Positions 9,162 to 17,840 of a stretch of DNA of 64,000 nt are shown here, piece by piece (the first letter of the stretch is position 1; each line of letters begins with the position of its first letter). The notes below the pieces were generated by a model that did no database searches, was not told the origin of the DNA, and saw only the letters and a program-made list of their open reading frames with translations. Source of the DNA: Lewinellaceae bacterium (GTDB taxonomy: Bacteria > Bacteroidota > Bacteroidia > Chitinophagales > Saprospiraceae). Location of the stretch: the NCBI GenBank assembly GCA_016713985.1, contig JADJOD010000011.1, positions 62,001 to 126,000 on the forward strand. Reading direction: 5' to 3'. The position numbers and the translations under genes are program-made.

Positions 9162-10436
9162 CAAGTCATACTGCTTGATCTTCCGGTAGAGTGTGCGCTC
9201 ACTGATGCGGAGTTCTTCGGCGGCCTCTTTCCGGCGACCGTTGTATTTTTTTAATGCACGTTTGATCGCTTCTTTTTCAATTTCATCCATGGCTAAGGGC
9301 GCTTCTTCTTCCTCTGTTTTATCAAAACCGCCGGCTGATTTTCCCGGCTCGATAATGATGGGTGTCATGCGGTCGTGATCAGTGGCGGCCGGATAAAAAT
9401 GGTCTTCCAGTTGTGTAACCGTCTCGCGTGGGTAAGAGCCTGAAAATGAAGGTTGTAACTGGCGCATCGAAGCAACTTCCGGCATCCGGAGGTTGTTGCT
9501 TTTTACCAGTTCGTAAAACATACCCTTCAGTTCGTTGAGGTCGTTTTTCATGTCGAACAAGACCTTGTACAAGATCTCGCGCTCCTGAAACTCGCCGCCG
9601 TTTTTGTGGCCCTGTCCCTGAAATTCGGATACCACCGGCAGGTTGCGGTTGAACAACTGCGGCATGGAACGCGACAGGTCTTCGGCTGTAATGAGTCGTT
9701 CTTCGGAAAGCACGGAGATTTGTTCCGCCACGTTTTTGAGTTCCCGGATGTTACCCGGCCAGCGATAGTTTTCCAGAACGAGTTCGGCACGGTCATCGAG
9801 CCGGATGGGCTGCATCCGGTATTTTTCGGCAAAATCATACACGAATTTCCGGAATAAAACGGGTATGTCCTCGCGGCGGTCTTTCAACGCGGGCACCCGG
9901 ATCGGTACGGTACTGAGGCGGTAGTAGAGGTCTTCGCGGAACTTGCCCTTGCGCACCCGTTCTTCCAGGTCCACGTTGGTGGCGGCTATTACACGCACGT
10001 CGGTTTTTTGTGTTTTGGAGGCGCCCACGCGGATGAATTCGCCCGATTCGAGTATCCGAAGCAGGTAAGATTGGGTGTCGAGCGGCATTTCCGCAATTTC
10101 ATCGAGAAAAATTGTGCCGCCGTTGACCGTTTCGAAATAACCCTTGCGATCGTTGATGGCGCCCGTGAAGGAGCCTTTTTCGTGGCCGAACAACTCGGAA
10201 TTGATGGTTCCTTCCGGTATGGCGCCGCAGTTCACCGCGATGAATTCGTTGTGCTTCCGGCTGCTCAGGGAGTGGATGATCTTGGAAAATACTTCCTTGC
10301 CCACGCCGCTTTCACCCGTGATCAGCACAGTGAGGTCGGTCGGAGCGACGCGTACGGCCGTTTCGAGTGCGGCATCGAGCAGGTGTGAAGTGCCGACGAT
10401 GCCGAAGCGGGCTTTTATGGATTGGAGGTTTGACAT
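9159..10436 (-). CDS. Sigma-54 interacting AAA+ transcriptional activator, no receiver domain
   Basis: A 425-residue bacterial enhancer-binding protein. Walker A GESGVGKE is at residues 41-48, the sigma-54 contact loop reads GSFTGA at 88-93 (a common variant of GAFTGA), and Walker B GGTIFLDE is at about 106-113. A Fis-type helix-turn-helix closes the protein (about 385-425). There is no N-terminal receiver or sensor domain, only about 12 residues before the AAA+ core, so it is probably controlled by level or by partner proteins. A long linker of about 115 residues between the AAA+ core and the HTH is unusual. In many Bacteroidota this gene follows miaB; here a two-gene cassette lies between them. 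Confidence 0.9.
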   Translation of the reverse strand: MSNLQSIKARFGIVGTSHLLDAALETAVRVAPTDLTVLITGESGVGKEVFSKIIHSLSSRKHNEFIAVNCGAIPEGTINSELFGHEKGSFTGAINDRKGYFETVNGGTIFLDEIAEMPLDTQSYLLRILESGEFIRVGASKTQKTDVRVIAATNVDLEERVRKGKFREDLYYRLSTVPIRVPALKDRREDIPVLFRKFVYDFAEKYRMQPIRLDDRAELVLENYRWPGNIRELKNVAEQISVLSEERLITAEDLSRSMPQLFNRNLPVVSEFQGQGHKNGGEFQEREILYKVLFDMKNDLNELKGMFYELVKSNNLRMPEVASMRQLQPSFSGSYPRETVTQLEDHFYPAATDHDRMTPIIIEPGKSAGGFDKTEEEEAPLAMDEIEKEAIKRALKKYNGRRKEAAEELRISERTLYRKIKQYDL

Positions 10437-10477
10437 TTATGCGATTTCGTACTCGAATTTTGTGGGTTGTTTAACTT

Positions 10478-11110
10478 TCAGGGCGCATATACAACCTTGC
10501 TGGAAACCTCGATTCCTAATTTATTCACGAGATTTCGTACTGATTCAATGCCGTTTATAGCGCTTTGTTTGCTTTTGTAGCCGTCACTTGTATAAAGGAT
10601 TTGACCATTATGCGCAATCAAGTTAAAAAAATAATCTCCACCTTTACCCACAACAATGTGAAATTTTGTTTCAGGGTGTATTCTTGTCTTGGAGCGACTG
10701 TGAAAATGCCGATGCTTTTCCACTATCAATCCGAAAAAATGTTGTACTGCTTTCCAGTTGGGGCACAAGTCAGAGGTAAAAAAGACGGTTTTCAAACTTT
10801 GATACTCATCGAGTATTTCATTTTGGGAGCAAGTGCGAACAATATGTGGCTGGCCTTTTTCAGAAAATTCGACCAGATAAAACGGTTTGGAAGGTTCGTC
10901 GTTCAGCAATTCAAATTCAGGCGCTATGGCGTTCAAGTATTTCAGCAACGTCTCGTATTTTACACTAAAAACCAGCCATTGATGCGACCCAGAAGCAACG
11001 TCATACCATTTATACAAGTAAAAATTCCCGTTCGCATCGGCAAAGAGCGACAAAAGCGGGCCATCGAAATACTCGAGGTCGAATAGTTTTGTGATATTCT
11101 GAATGTTCAT
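10478..11110 (-). CDS. YegP-like DUF1508 domain protein with extra N-terminal domain
   Basis: A 210-residue protein. The last 60 residues match the DUF1508/YegP pattern (KFHIVVGKGGDYFFNLIAHNG then TSDGYKSKQSAINGIESV), a small fold of unknown function. The first 120 residues (starting MNIQNITKLFDLEYFDGPLL) form a separate domain that resembles DUF6575-type proteins, though this is from memory of the pattern and unsure. It starts 3 bases after the stop of the 141-residue gene upstream, so the two are translationally linked. Its G+C is lower than that of neighbours (25 of 60 in 10921-10980). Function unknown. Confidence 0.65.
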   Translation of the reverse strand: MNIQNITKLFDLEYFDGPLLSLFADANGNFYLYKWYDVASGSHQWLVFSVKYETLLKYLNAIAPEFELLNDEPSKPFYLVEFSEKGQPHIVRTCSQNEILDEYQSLKTVFFTSDLCPNWKAVQHFFGLIVEKHRHFHSRSKTRIHPETKFHIVVGKGGDYFFNLIAHNGQILYTSDGYKSKQSAINGIESVRNLVNKLGIEVSSKVVYAP

Positions 11111-11113
11111 AAC

Positions 11114-11539
11114 TCACAGGTTTTCAATCTTGATGACGCGGTCGGCCAAATTAACATTTTCAAATTCGTGAAATGTAAAGTGCGAATCATGGCGTTTGGA
11201 ATGAATCCCATCTGTTGCTTCTAAATTCAAGGTGGCCAAATAACTTCCCGCTATATTAGCAAATTTACCGGCTGTTTTCCGTTGCAAATAATCAAAGCGA
11301 TCTTGAGCTTTTGCTGCTTCTGAAAACATAGACAATCCGAGTGCCTGACATTTTTTGGGATTTTCTTTGAACTCATTGAGCCTTTGCGGGTCAATGAGGC
11401 CAACCGGCCTGAAGTTGTTGGGGTGATAAATTTCGCTGAACACAAACCTGAATGCAATTATCGAAGATGCAGCGTAATCATTCGGCGGGCAGTCTTCCAG
11501 CCTCGCCGTTTTCATTTCGTTTTGATACTTGAAAATCAT
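11114..11539 (-). CDS. Hypothetical protein, partner of the DUF1508 protein
   Basis: A 141-residue soluble protein with no signal peptide or membrane segment and no family I recognise. It is rich in aromatic and charged residues; the middle contains AFRFVFSEIYHPNNFRPVGL and the C-terminus HFTFHEFENVNLADRVIKIE. It lies 30 bases after miaB and 3 bases before the DUF1508 gene, so it reads as the first gene of a two-gene cassette inserted between miaB and the sigma-54 activator. An internal ATG (residue 9) is an alternative start. The pairing of a small unknown with a second small protein recalls toxin-antitoxin or immunity pairs, but nothing in the sequence proves this. Confidence 0.55.
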   Translation of the reverse strand: MIFKYQNEMKTARLEDCPPNDYAASSIIAFRFVFSEIYHPNNFRPVGLIDPQRLNEFKENPKKCQALGLSMFSEAAKAQDRFDYLQRKTAGKFANIAGSYLATLNLEATDGIHSKRHDSHFTFHEFENVNLADRVIKIENL

Positions 11540-11569
11540 TTTTAAGGGTATAATTCGTCGATTTTCAGA

Positions 11570-13003
11570 TTACACAATCTCCCCCAACAACGTCGCACTC
11601 GTCGCATCTTTCACCCGCACCAGGGCGTAATCGCCGGGTTTCAACCCCTCTTTTTTCGGGAACACCATCATCTTGTTCTGGGTATTGCGCCCGCAAAAAT
11701 CGAGGTCGGATTTACGAGAGTTTCCTTCTATTAAAACGTTGAACGTCTTGCCGATGTCGGCCTGGTTGTGGCGCAGCGACACGGCATTTTGCAGCCGGAT
11801 GATTTCATTCAGCCGGCGTTTTTTTACTTCTTCCGGAATATCGTCGGCGTACTTGCGGGCAGCGAGCGTGCCGGGGCGTTCGGAGTAAAAAAACATGTAG
11901 GACATGGAGAAGTTTGCCCACTCGACGATGTTGAGCGTGTCCCGGTGTTCTTCTTCCGTTTCGGAGCAAAAACCCGTGATGATGTCACTCGATACGGCGG
12001 CGTCGGGCAGGATACGGCGAATCGCTTCGATACGGTCTTCGTACCAGGGCCGGTCATAAGTGCGGTTCATCATTTCCAGCACGCGCGAGTTGCCCGACTG
12101 TACCGGCAGGTGAATGTATTTGCAGATGTTGTCGTATTTCGCCATCACGTGCAGCACGTCGTCGGTCATGTCTTTCGGGTGACTGGTACTGAACCGTACG
12201 CGCAGGTTGGGATGGATTAACGCCGTCATTTCCAGCAGGTTGGCGAAGTTGACGCGTTCACCGGTCTCGGGGTTTTCCCACTTGAAAGAATCCACGTTTT
12301 GGCCCAACAGCGTGACTTCGCGGTAGCCGTTTTCAAACAAACCCGTCGCTTCGGCCAAGATGCTGAACGGGTCGCGCGAGCGCTCGCGCCCACGGGTGAA
12401 CGGCACCACACAAAATGAACACATGTTGTCGCAACCCCGCATGATGCTGATAAACGCGGTGATACCGTTGCTTTCTAAGCGCACGGGGTTGATATCCGCG
12501 TATGTTTCTTCCCGGCTGAGCAATACATTGATCAAACGATGCCCCTCTTCAGCGCCGCCAATCAGGTTGGGCAAGTCGCGGTAAGCGTCAGGGCCGACGA
12601 CCAGGTCAACGAGTTTTTCCTCTTCCAACCATTGTTTTTTGAGGCGTTCTGCCATACATCCCAATACGCCGACTTTGGTTCCGGGGCGTTGTTTTTTGAT
12701 ACTTTCAAAAAAACGGAGGCGTTTGCGCACGGTTTCTTCCGCTTTTTCACGGATAGAACAGGTGTTGATAAGGATCAGGTCGCTTTCTTCCACGTTGCGC
12801 GTCGGTGAATAACCCACATCGTTGAGGATACTGGCGACAATTTCCGAGTCGCTGAAATTCATCTGGCAGCCGTAACTTTCGATATAAAATTTCTTGCCGC
12901 CGGGCACGGAGCTCTCCTGCCAGTGTTCCTTAAACAACACGTTGCCTTGCTTCGCCTCGTCGATGGTTTTGATGCCTTCCAATGTGGGATTGCTGTCGTA
13001 CAT
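11570..13003 (-). CDS. miaB: tRNA-2-methylthio-N6-dimethylallyladenosine synthase
   Basis: Start set at 13003 (MYDSNPTLEG); an upstream in-frame ATG at 13141 would add a poorly conserved 46-residue tail that overlaps the promoter. The 477-residue protein has the MTTase domain with three cluster ligands at Cys46, Cys82 and Cys116 and the radical-SAM CxxxCxxC motif at Cys191, Cys195 and Cys198 (RGCDNMCSFC), then a C-terminal TRAM domain. MiaB adds a methylthio group to i6A37 of tRNAs reading UNN codons. A TATCTTTG promoter motif lies 82 bases upstream. Confidence 0.95.
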   Translation of the reverse strand: MYDSNPTLEGIKTIDEAKQGNVLFKEHWQESSVPGGKKFYIESYGCQMNFSDSEIVASILNDVGYSPTRNVEESDLILINTCSIREKAEETVRKRLRFFESIKKQRPGTKVGVLGCMAERLKKQWLEEEKLVDLVVGPDAYRDLPNLIGGAEEGHRLINVLLSREETYADINPVRLESNGITAFISIMRGCDNMCSFCVVPFTRGRERSRDPFSILAEATGLFENGYREVTLLGQNVDSFKWENPETGERVNFANLLEMTALIHPNLRVRFSTSHPKDMTDDVLHVMAKYDNICKYIHLPVQSGNSRVLEMMNRTYDRPWYEDRIEAIRRILPDAAVSSDIITGFCSETEEEHRDTLNIVEWANFSMSYMFFYSERPGTLAARKYADDIPEEVKKRRLNEIIRLQNAVSLRHNQADIGKTFNVLIEGNSRKSDLDFCGRNTQNKMMVFPKKEGLKPGDYALVRVKDATSATLLGEIV

Positions 13004-13084
13004 AAATAGTATGCCGGAACGCTGTCCCGGCTCGCGTTTAATTTTATATCCGGAACACTTTTCCGGTGTGCTGCAGTGAGGCCG

Positions 13085-13092
13085 CAAAGATA
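13085..13092 (-). promoter_or_regulatory. Bacteroidota -7 promoter motif of miaB
   Basis: On the minus strand this reads TATCTTTG, an exact TAnnTTTG match 82 bases before the chosen miaB start. It lies inside the longer alternative reading frame starting at 13141, which argues for the shorter protein. Confidence 0.5.
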
Positions 13093-13175
13093 AGCAATGC
13101 AGGTGACAAAATGGCAGTTTGTTTTGCCTTTTTCTGCACAAATTCCCGGGTAAGGTTATTCTTTGGCCCAGGTTG

Positions 13176-13847
13176 TTACCAATCCTTTTTTACCCGCGAG
13201 GGCCGGGTTGCCGGCGAGAGTTCCCGGTAGGTACGGGCATTTTTTTGTTCTTCCGGCAAGATGGCCTCTTCCAGCAGGCGCAACGCGGTTTCGCGCGGCA
13301 AATTGGCAGGTGGCGCCTCCGGTTTCCCGGGCTGTTGCGGTTGATCTAAGTAATTTTTTTGGGGTGGAATATTGCTTGGCGGGGGAGGTGGCGGCGGCGG
13401 CGGGGGAGGTGTTGTTTCCGGCGGCGGCTCCTGTAGTTTCTTGCGGGCGATTTTCAGGTTTTTTTTGGCATCGGGCCGGTTCGGCCACAATCGAAGGCTG
13501 CTTTCGTACACTTCAATGGCTTCGCGGTATTGCCCTTGCAGGAGGTATGCATTACCGAGGTTGTACAAGGCATCGGCCCTGGCGGAAAAGGAAGTGCTTT
13601 TATCAACGGCTTCGCGATACAAACCGATGGCTTCGGCGTAACGCCCCTGCCGGAACACGGCGTTTCCTGCGTTGTACCGGGCAACACCGGACTGCCCTTT
13701 CCGGTAAACAGCACCGGCCTGCTGGTAATCGCCCCGATCGTAGAAGTGGTCGCCTTCCTGTAAAATTCGGTGATCTGTCTGTGCATGTAAACTCACAGAA
13801 GTTGTTGTTAAAAAAGGAATTATGAATATTATATGTATGATTTTCAT
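13176..13847 (-). CDS. batC: BatC-type TPR protein
   Basis: Start at 13847 (MKIIHIIFIIPFLTTTSVSLHAQ, signal peptide). The 223-residue protein has about three tetratricopeptide repeats between residues 30 and 125 (YDRGDYQQAGAVYRKGQSG; FRQGRYAEAIGLYREAV; LLQGQYREAIEVYESSLRL), then an 11-proline stretch and a charged, disordered tail. The proline run is visible as a G-rich tract at about 13380-13410. It is the last gene of the moxR-DUF58-bat operon and probably a periplasmic scaffold for the Bat complex. The Bacteroides BatC homologue is linked to aerotolerance (family knowledge). Confidence 0.8.
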   Translation of the reverse strand: MKIIHIIFIIPFLTTTSVSLHAQTDHRILQEGDHFYDRGDYQQAGAVYRKGQSGVARYNAGNAVFRQGRYAEAIGLYREAVDKSTSFSARADALYNLGNAYLLQGQYREAIEVYESSLRLWPNRPDAKKNLKIARKKLQEPPPETTPPPPPPPPPPPSNIPPQKNYLDQPQQPGKPEAPPANLPRETALRLLEEAILPEEQKNARTYRELSPATRPSRVKKDW

Positions 13848-13866
13848 TGTCTGATTATAATCTTGG

Positions 13867-14877
13867 TCAGTCTTTTTTTCGCCACCACAAGACCTGTTCC
13901 AATGCCAAAAACACAACTGCCAGCAGCAATAACCACGGGAAATAAAACACCTTTCCGGTTGTTGTATTGCTTTCGGCGGCGCTTTTCTGGAGGCGACTGA
14001 CTGCAGTTTTGATCGTTTCAATGGCAAGTGTTTCTTCCTGCATACTCAAGGCCTCGCCTCCGGCCTCCTCTGCCAGTGAACGCAAAAGCACCTCGTTGGC
14101 GCTGGTCCGCACGGTCTGCCCGGTGAAGTCGCGTTGATTTCCGCCGCGTTGCCTGGGGATCATCACCCCTTTTGTAGTGCCTACACTCACGGTATACAGC
14201 AACACCCCGGCATCCCGGATCGCCTGCACGGCCTGAAGGGCCTTTTCTTCGTGGTTTTCGCCGTCGCTGATCAGCACGATGGCCTGCCCGGTTTCTTTTT
14301 CGTTTTCGAGCATCCGGCCGGCTAACTCGATGGCCGTTCCGATATCCGTACCCTGATCGGTGATAAAATCGGGATGGGCGTTCCGGACAAACATAAGTAA
14401 TGCCTCTGCGTCGGTGGAAAGCGGCATCTGCGGATAGGCTTCTCCGGCAAAAAACACCAACCCGAATCGTTCTCCTTCCAGCGCCGGCACCAGTTTCTGG
14501 ATAAAATTTTTGGCTTTTTCCAGGCGGCTGGGCAAAACGTCTTTTGCCAGCATGCTGTTCGAAATGTCGAGGACCAGGATTACGTCGGAACTCAGCTGTA
14601 ATTTTCCCCCGATTTTGACGATTTTAACCGGATTGGCAATAGCCAGCACAACCAGAATCAGGCTGGCAGAAAAAAGGATGTTTTTGATGCGGAAACGCCG
14701 GATGGAAAAACCCTGCAAGAGGCGTTGCTCCAGTACCGGAGAACCCAACCGCCGGAGCGTGCTGCGCCGCCAATGCCAGTACACCCACATCAGAATGCCC
14801 TGAAAGAGCAAGACCCAAAGCAGGTGCAACAAGTCCGGATTTTCAAAATAGACGCCTTCGAACATATTTCCTGTCAT
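13867..14877 (-). CDS. batB: BatB, von Willebrand factor type A membrane protein
   Basis: A 336-residue protein with membrane helices near residues 17-33 and 66-82, a VWA domain from about 97 to 290 with the MIDAS motif DISNS (Asp104, Ser106, Ser108), and a last helix near the C-terminus followed by WWRKKD. It starts one base before the batA stop, so translation is coupled. Bat proteins are thought to form an envelope complex with the MoxR ATPase that helps cells resist oxygen or envelope stress. Confidence 0.88.
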   Translation of the reverse strand: MTGNMFEGVYFENPDLLHLLWVLLFQGILMWVYWHWRRSTLRRLGSPVLEQRLLQGFSIRRFRIKNILFSASLILVVLAIANPVKIVKIGGKLQLSSDVILVLDISNSMLAKDVLPSRLEKAKNFIQKLVPALEGERFGLVFFAGEAYPQMPLSTDAEALLMFVRNAHPDFITDQGTDIGTAIELAGRMLENEKETGQAIVLISDGENHEEKALQAVQAIRDAGVLLYTVSVGTTKGVMIPRQRGGNQRDFTGQTVRTSANEVLLRSLAEEAGGEALSMQEETLAIETIKTAVSRLQKSAAESNTTTGKVFYFPWLLLLAVVFLALEQVLWWRKKD

Positions 14878-15882
14878 CTATGTGGTGATCACCCGCAAAG
14901 GGCCCCACCGGAGCAACATTTCGAGTATAAGCAGGCAAAATGCCGCATTGAGGAACCAAAAAAACATCTCCGACGTGCGCCGGACGGTCGTGTTGACCAC
15001 TTTTGTTTTTTCCAGGCTCTCTATTTCCGAATAAATATCTTCCAGGTCCGCAGAGGTGCGGGCACGGTAAAATTTTCCCAACGTCATGGTCGCTATTTCC
15101 TCCAGCATACGGGTATTAAAACTCATCTGTCGCGGTGCGAATTGATAACTGCCGTCCCGGTTTTGACGGACGGGCGATTGCACAATGCCTTCAGTACCAA
15201 TACCTATGGCGTACACCCTGACCCCCAGCGATCTGGCGATGGATGCCGCAGTAAGCGGTCCCAGTTCCCCGGCATTGTTCTCGCCATCCGTGACCAGCAG
15301 CACGATTTTGCTTTTTGACTCGCTGTTGTCGAGGTGGTGAACGGCGGTTGCCAACCCCATACCAATGGCTGTGCCGTCGGGAAGCCGGCCGACCTGCACA
15401 TTATTGATAAACGCCTGAATCAGCCGGCGGTCGTTGGTGAGCGGGCATTGGGTGAAGGCGCCGCCGGAAAAATAAACGAGCCCCAACCGGTCGTAAGGAC
15501 GCCGGCTCACAAAACTGATCGCCATTTCTTTGGCCACCGAAAGCCGGTCTGGCCGGAAATCCCGGGTCAACATACTGGCCGAAACATCCAAAACCATCAT
15601 GATGTCGATGGCGTCGGCTTCAATTGTTTCTTCGTGCCACAATTGTTGCGGACGAGCCATAGCGACCATGATCAGGCAAAGAGCGATCCATCGCAGACTT
15701 TGTATCCAGTTCCTGGCGTACACCACCCAGGTTTTTATCCCCTTCATGGCCTGCAAACGCGACACCTGAAGGGTCACGTGCCGTTTACGCGCCTCTTTCC
15801 GGTACAGGTACATGAGAGCCGGCAGCAGCAGCAATGATAACAGCCAAAGTGGCTCGGCGAATGTGAAGGCAATAATCAGCAC
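14878..15882 (-). CDS. batA: BatA, von Willebrand factor type A membrane protein
   Basis: A 334-residue protein with an N-terminal BatA-like helix (EPLWLLSLLLLPALMYLYRKE), a second helix near residues 62-76, a VWA domain with the complete MIDAS motif DVSAS (Asp99, Ser101, Ser103), and a C-terminal helix (FWFLNAAFCLLILEMLLRW). Paralogue of the next gene. It lies in the middle of the moxR operon, 45 bases after the BatD-like gene. Metal-dependent protein contact at MIDAS is the likely mode of action. Confidence 0.88.
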   Translation of the reverse strand: MLIIAFTFAEPLWLLSLLLLPALMYLYRKEARKRHVTLQVSRLQAMKGIKTWVVYARNWIQSLRWIALCLIMVAMARPQQLWHEETIEADAIDIMMVLDVSASMLTRDFRPDRLSVAKEMAISFVSRRPYDRLGLVYFSGGAFTQCPLTNDRRLIQAFINNVQVGRLPDGTAIGMGLATAVHHLDNSESKSKIVLLVTDGENNAGELGPLTAASIARSLGVRVYAIGIGTEGIVQSPVRQNRDGSYQFAPRQMSFNTRMLEEIATMTLGKFYRARTSADLEDIYSEIESLEKTKVVNTTVRRTSEMFFWFLNAAFCLLILEMLLRWGPLRVITT

Positions 15883-15927
15883 AACTATTTTTGGATCGGA
15901 TTTTTTACTTTTTAGTGAAAATCTGGC

Positions 15928-16902
15928 TTAAGTCAGGCTCTCCCGCTCAGTCCATTTTGAATGTATAGATTTGTTTTCCAGTAGATTATGGCTTTTTCCG
16001 ATCAACAGGCGTGTTTCCTCCAGGCTTTGTTCATGCACACTTTCCACCGGTTTGGACCGGGCGTATTTCACGAGATCGGTCCTGGAAAGTATCGCAACTG
16101 CCGCCGGCTGCAATTCCGCCGGGAATCCGCAGGTTTGAAGCATGCCGGAAACTTCGTTGGTGGTGGATTCCATTGCCGGAATGCCAAACCGTTTTTCCAA
16201 ATATTCGCGAACGACCAAACTTAATGCGGCGTAATATTCTTTTTCCTCTTCCTGTTTCCAGGCTTTCCGGCGTTTGAGTTCGTCCAACTGTTTTAACGCA
16301 TGTTCGTAAGGTGAAACGGGTGCAACAGTGGGCGGCGGCGGGGGCAAAACCTGGAGTTTGGGCCGGCGGCGGGCGGATTTCCGGATCAACCAAACCGTAA
16401 TTGCCAGCAGCAAAAGGGCCGCAACAACCCAGGGCCAGTAATCCATCCATACAACCGGCTCGCGCCGGATATCTCGGATTGTCTCCATATTTTCCATTTC
16501 CGCCTCGCCGGAAGCTGGCACTACATTGAGTTGTAAAGGGTTGGTTTTTAACGCATTTGAACCGGGTAAATGGATTGTAAGCGGAGGCAACTCCAACGTG
16601 GCGCTGTCAAATACGATCAGGGTATATTTCCTGACCCATTGCTGGCCGGAGCGACGCCAGGCGCCATTTCGGGTCAGGATGTTGGCCGCCGGAACCCAGT
16701 TGGACCAGGATTCAAAATTTACTTTGCCCGGTTCTTTGCCGGCGCCGGAAACAAAAATGGACAGCGACGTAGTATCTCCTGCTTCGATTCGTTCAGGGCG
16801 CAGGATGGCAATGGCGGTTGGCTGTGCGTTCATTACCATCCATCCGGACAAATGGATCATCACAGTCCCGATAAAAAAACGAACGATTCGATTGCCCTTC
16901 AT
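15928..16902 (-). CDS. BatD-like membrane protein of the Bat operon
   Basis: A 324-residue protein with an N-terminal signal helix (residues 8-26), a periplasmic beta-rich domain (about 30-150), one membrane helix (WMDYWPWVVAALLLLAITVW) and a cytoplasmic tail with a helical region (about 200-310) like those of DUF4381 or BatD proteins. A proline-rich linker (LPPPPPTVAPVSP) separates the helix from the tail. It lies between DUF58 and batA in the usual order of this operon. The family role is unknown beyond membership in the Bat complex. Confidence 0.72.
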   Translation of the reverse strand: MKGNRIVRFFIGTVMIHLSGWMVMNAQPTAIAILRPERIEAGDTTSLSIFVSGAGKEPGKVNFESWSNWVPAANILTRNGAWRRSGQQWVRKYTLIVFDSATLELPPLTIHLPGSNALKTNPLQLNVVPASGEAEMENMETIRDIRREPVVWMDYWPWVVAALLLLAITVWLIRKSARRRPKLQVLPPPPPTVAPVSPYEHALKQLDELKRRKAWKQEEEKEYYAALSLVVREYLEKRFGIPAMESTTNEVSGMLQTCGFPAELQPAAVAILSRTDLVKYARSKPVESVHEQSLEETRLLIGKSHNLLENKSIHSKWTERESLT

Positions 16903-16946
16903 GCCTGATATAAACGTTGATCAACAATTGGTTAGAGCCGGGAATG

Positions 16947-17835
16947 TCAGCCGTGTGAAACCACTTTCGAACGCCGCGCAAAAAACTGTAGCAGGGCATT
17001 TACATAAGGCTGGTGGGTGCCGAGACTTACAAAATCAGCGCCCGCGCGCCGGAACAACGACTGGGTAGCGGCAGTATGCGATTCGAACGAGTGCCAGTAT
17101 TGCCGGCGAAGGCGATTGCTGGTGGTATCGACCCAGATCTGTTCGCCGGTTTCGGCGTCCGAAACCCGGAGCAGGCCCACGTCCGGCAGGTCGCGTTCGA
17201 GCGGATCCCAGCAATGGATACCGATGCAGTCATGCTGCCTTGCCAGTACACGGAGCGCCTGCTCGTAACCTTCATCCAGAAAATCGGACAAAACAAAACA
17301 GACACAGCGTTTTTTCAGGCCGTTGTGGATGTATTCCAACGCGTCGCCCAGTTTGGTTTTTTTACCTGCCGGAGTGATAGACAAGACTTCACGAATGATC
17401 CGGAGAATATGTTGCCGGCCTTTTTTCGGCGGAATATACAGTTCGATCCGGTCGGAAAAAAGCAATACACCCACCTTGTCGTTGTTGGCGATTGCTGAAA
17501 ATGCCAGCACGGCACACAATTCCGTCAGGTATTCCGCTTTAAACTGGTTGTGGCTGCCGAACACCGCCGAACCACTTACATCCACCAGGAGCATTACCGT
17601 ATTTTCCCGCTCTTCGTCAAAAACCTTGATGTAGGGGTCGCCCGTGCGGGCCGTGACATTCCAGTCGATAGCGCGAACGTCATCACCCGGGTAATAAAAC
17701 CGCACCTCGCTGAACGACATACCCCGCCCCTTAAAAGCGCTGTGATAGCCCCCCGGAAAAAAGATGGCTGCTCAAACCCCGGGTCTTGATCTCGATACGC
17801 CTTACTTTTTTTAACAGGTCGGAAGTGTTCATCAT
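16947..17835 (-). CDS. DUF58 domain protein of the MoxR operon (frameshifted in a C run at 17749-17754)
   Basis: The 3' part (16947-17720) reads MSFSEVRFYYPGDDVRAIDW and onward, the conserved DUF58 core followed by a VWA-like fold with LLVDVSGSAVFG. The true N-terminus lies upstream in another frame: from ATG at 17832 (or 17835) the minus strand reads MNTSDLLKKVRRIEIKTRG, then a run of six G where five would give FSGGYHSAFKGRGMSFSEVR, the family consensus. One extra base in the homopolymer therefore splits the gene; removing it gives 294 residues. DUF58 proteins accompany MoxR ATPases in many bacteria and may deliver substrates to them. It sits 6 bases after moxR. Confidence 0.87.
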
Positions 17836-17840
17836 GCCGC

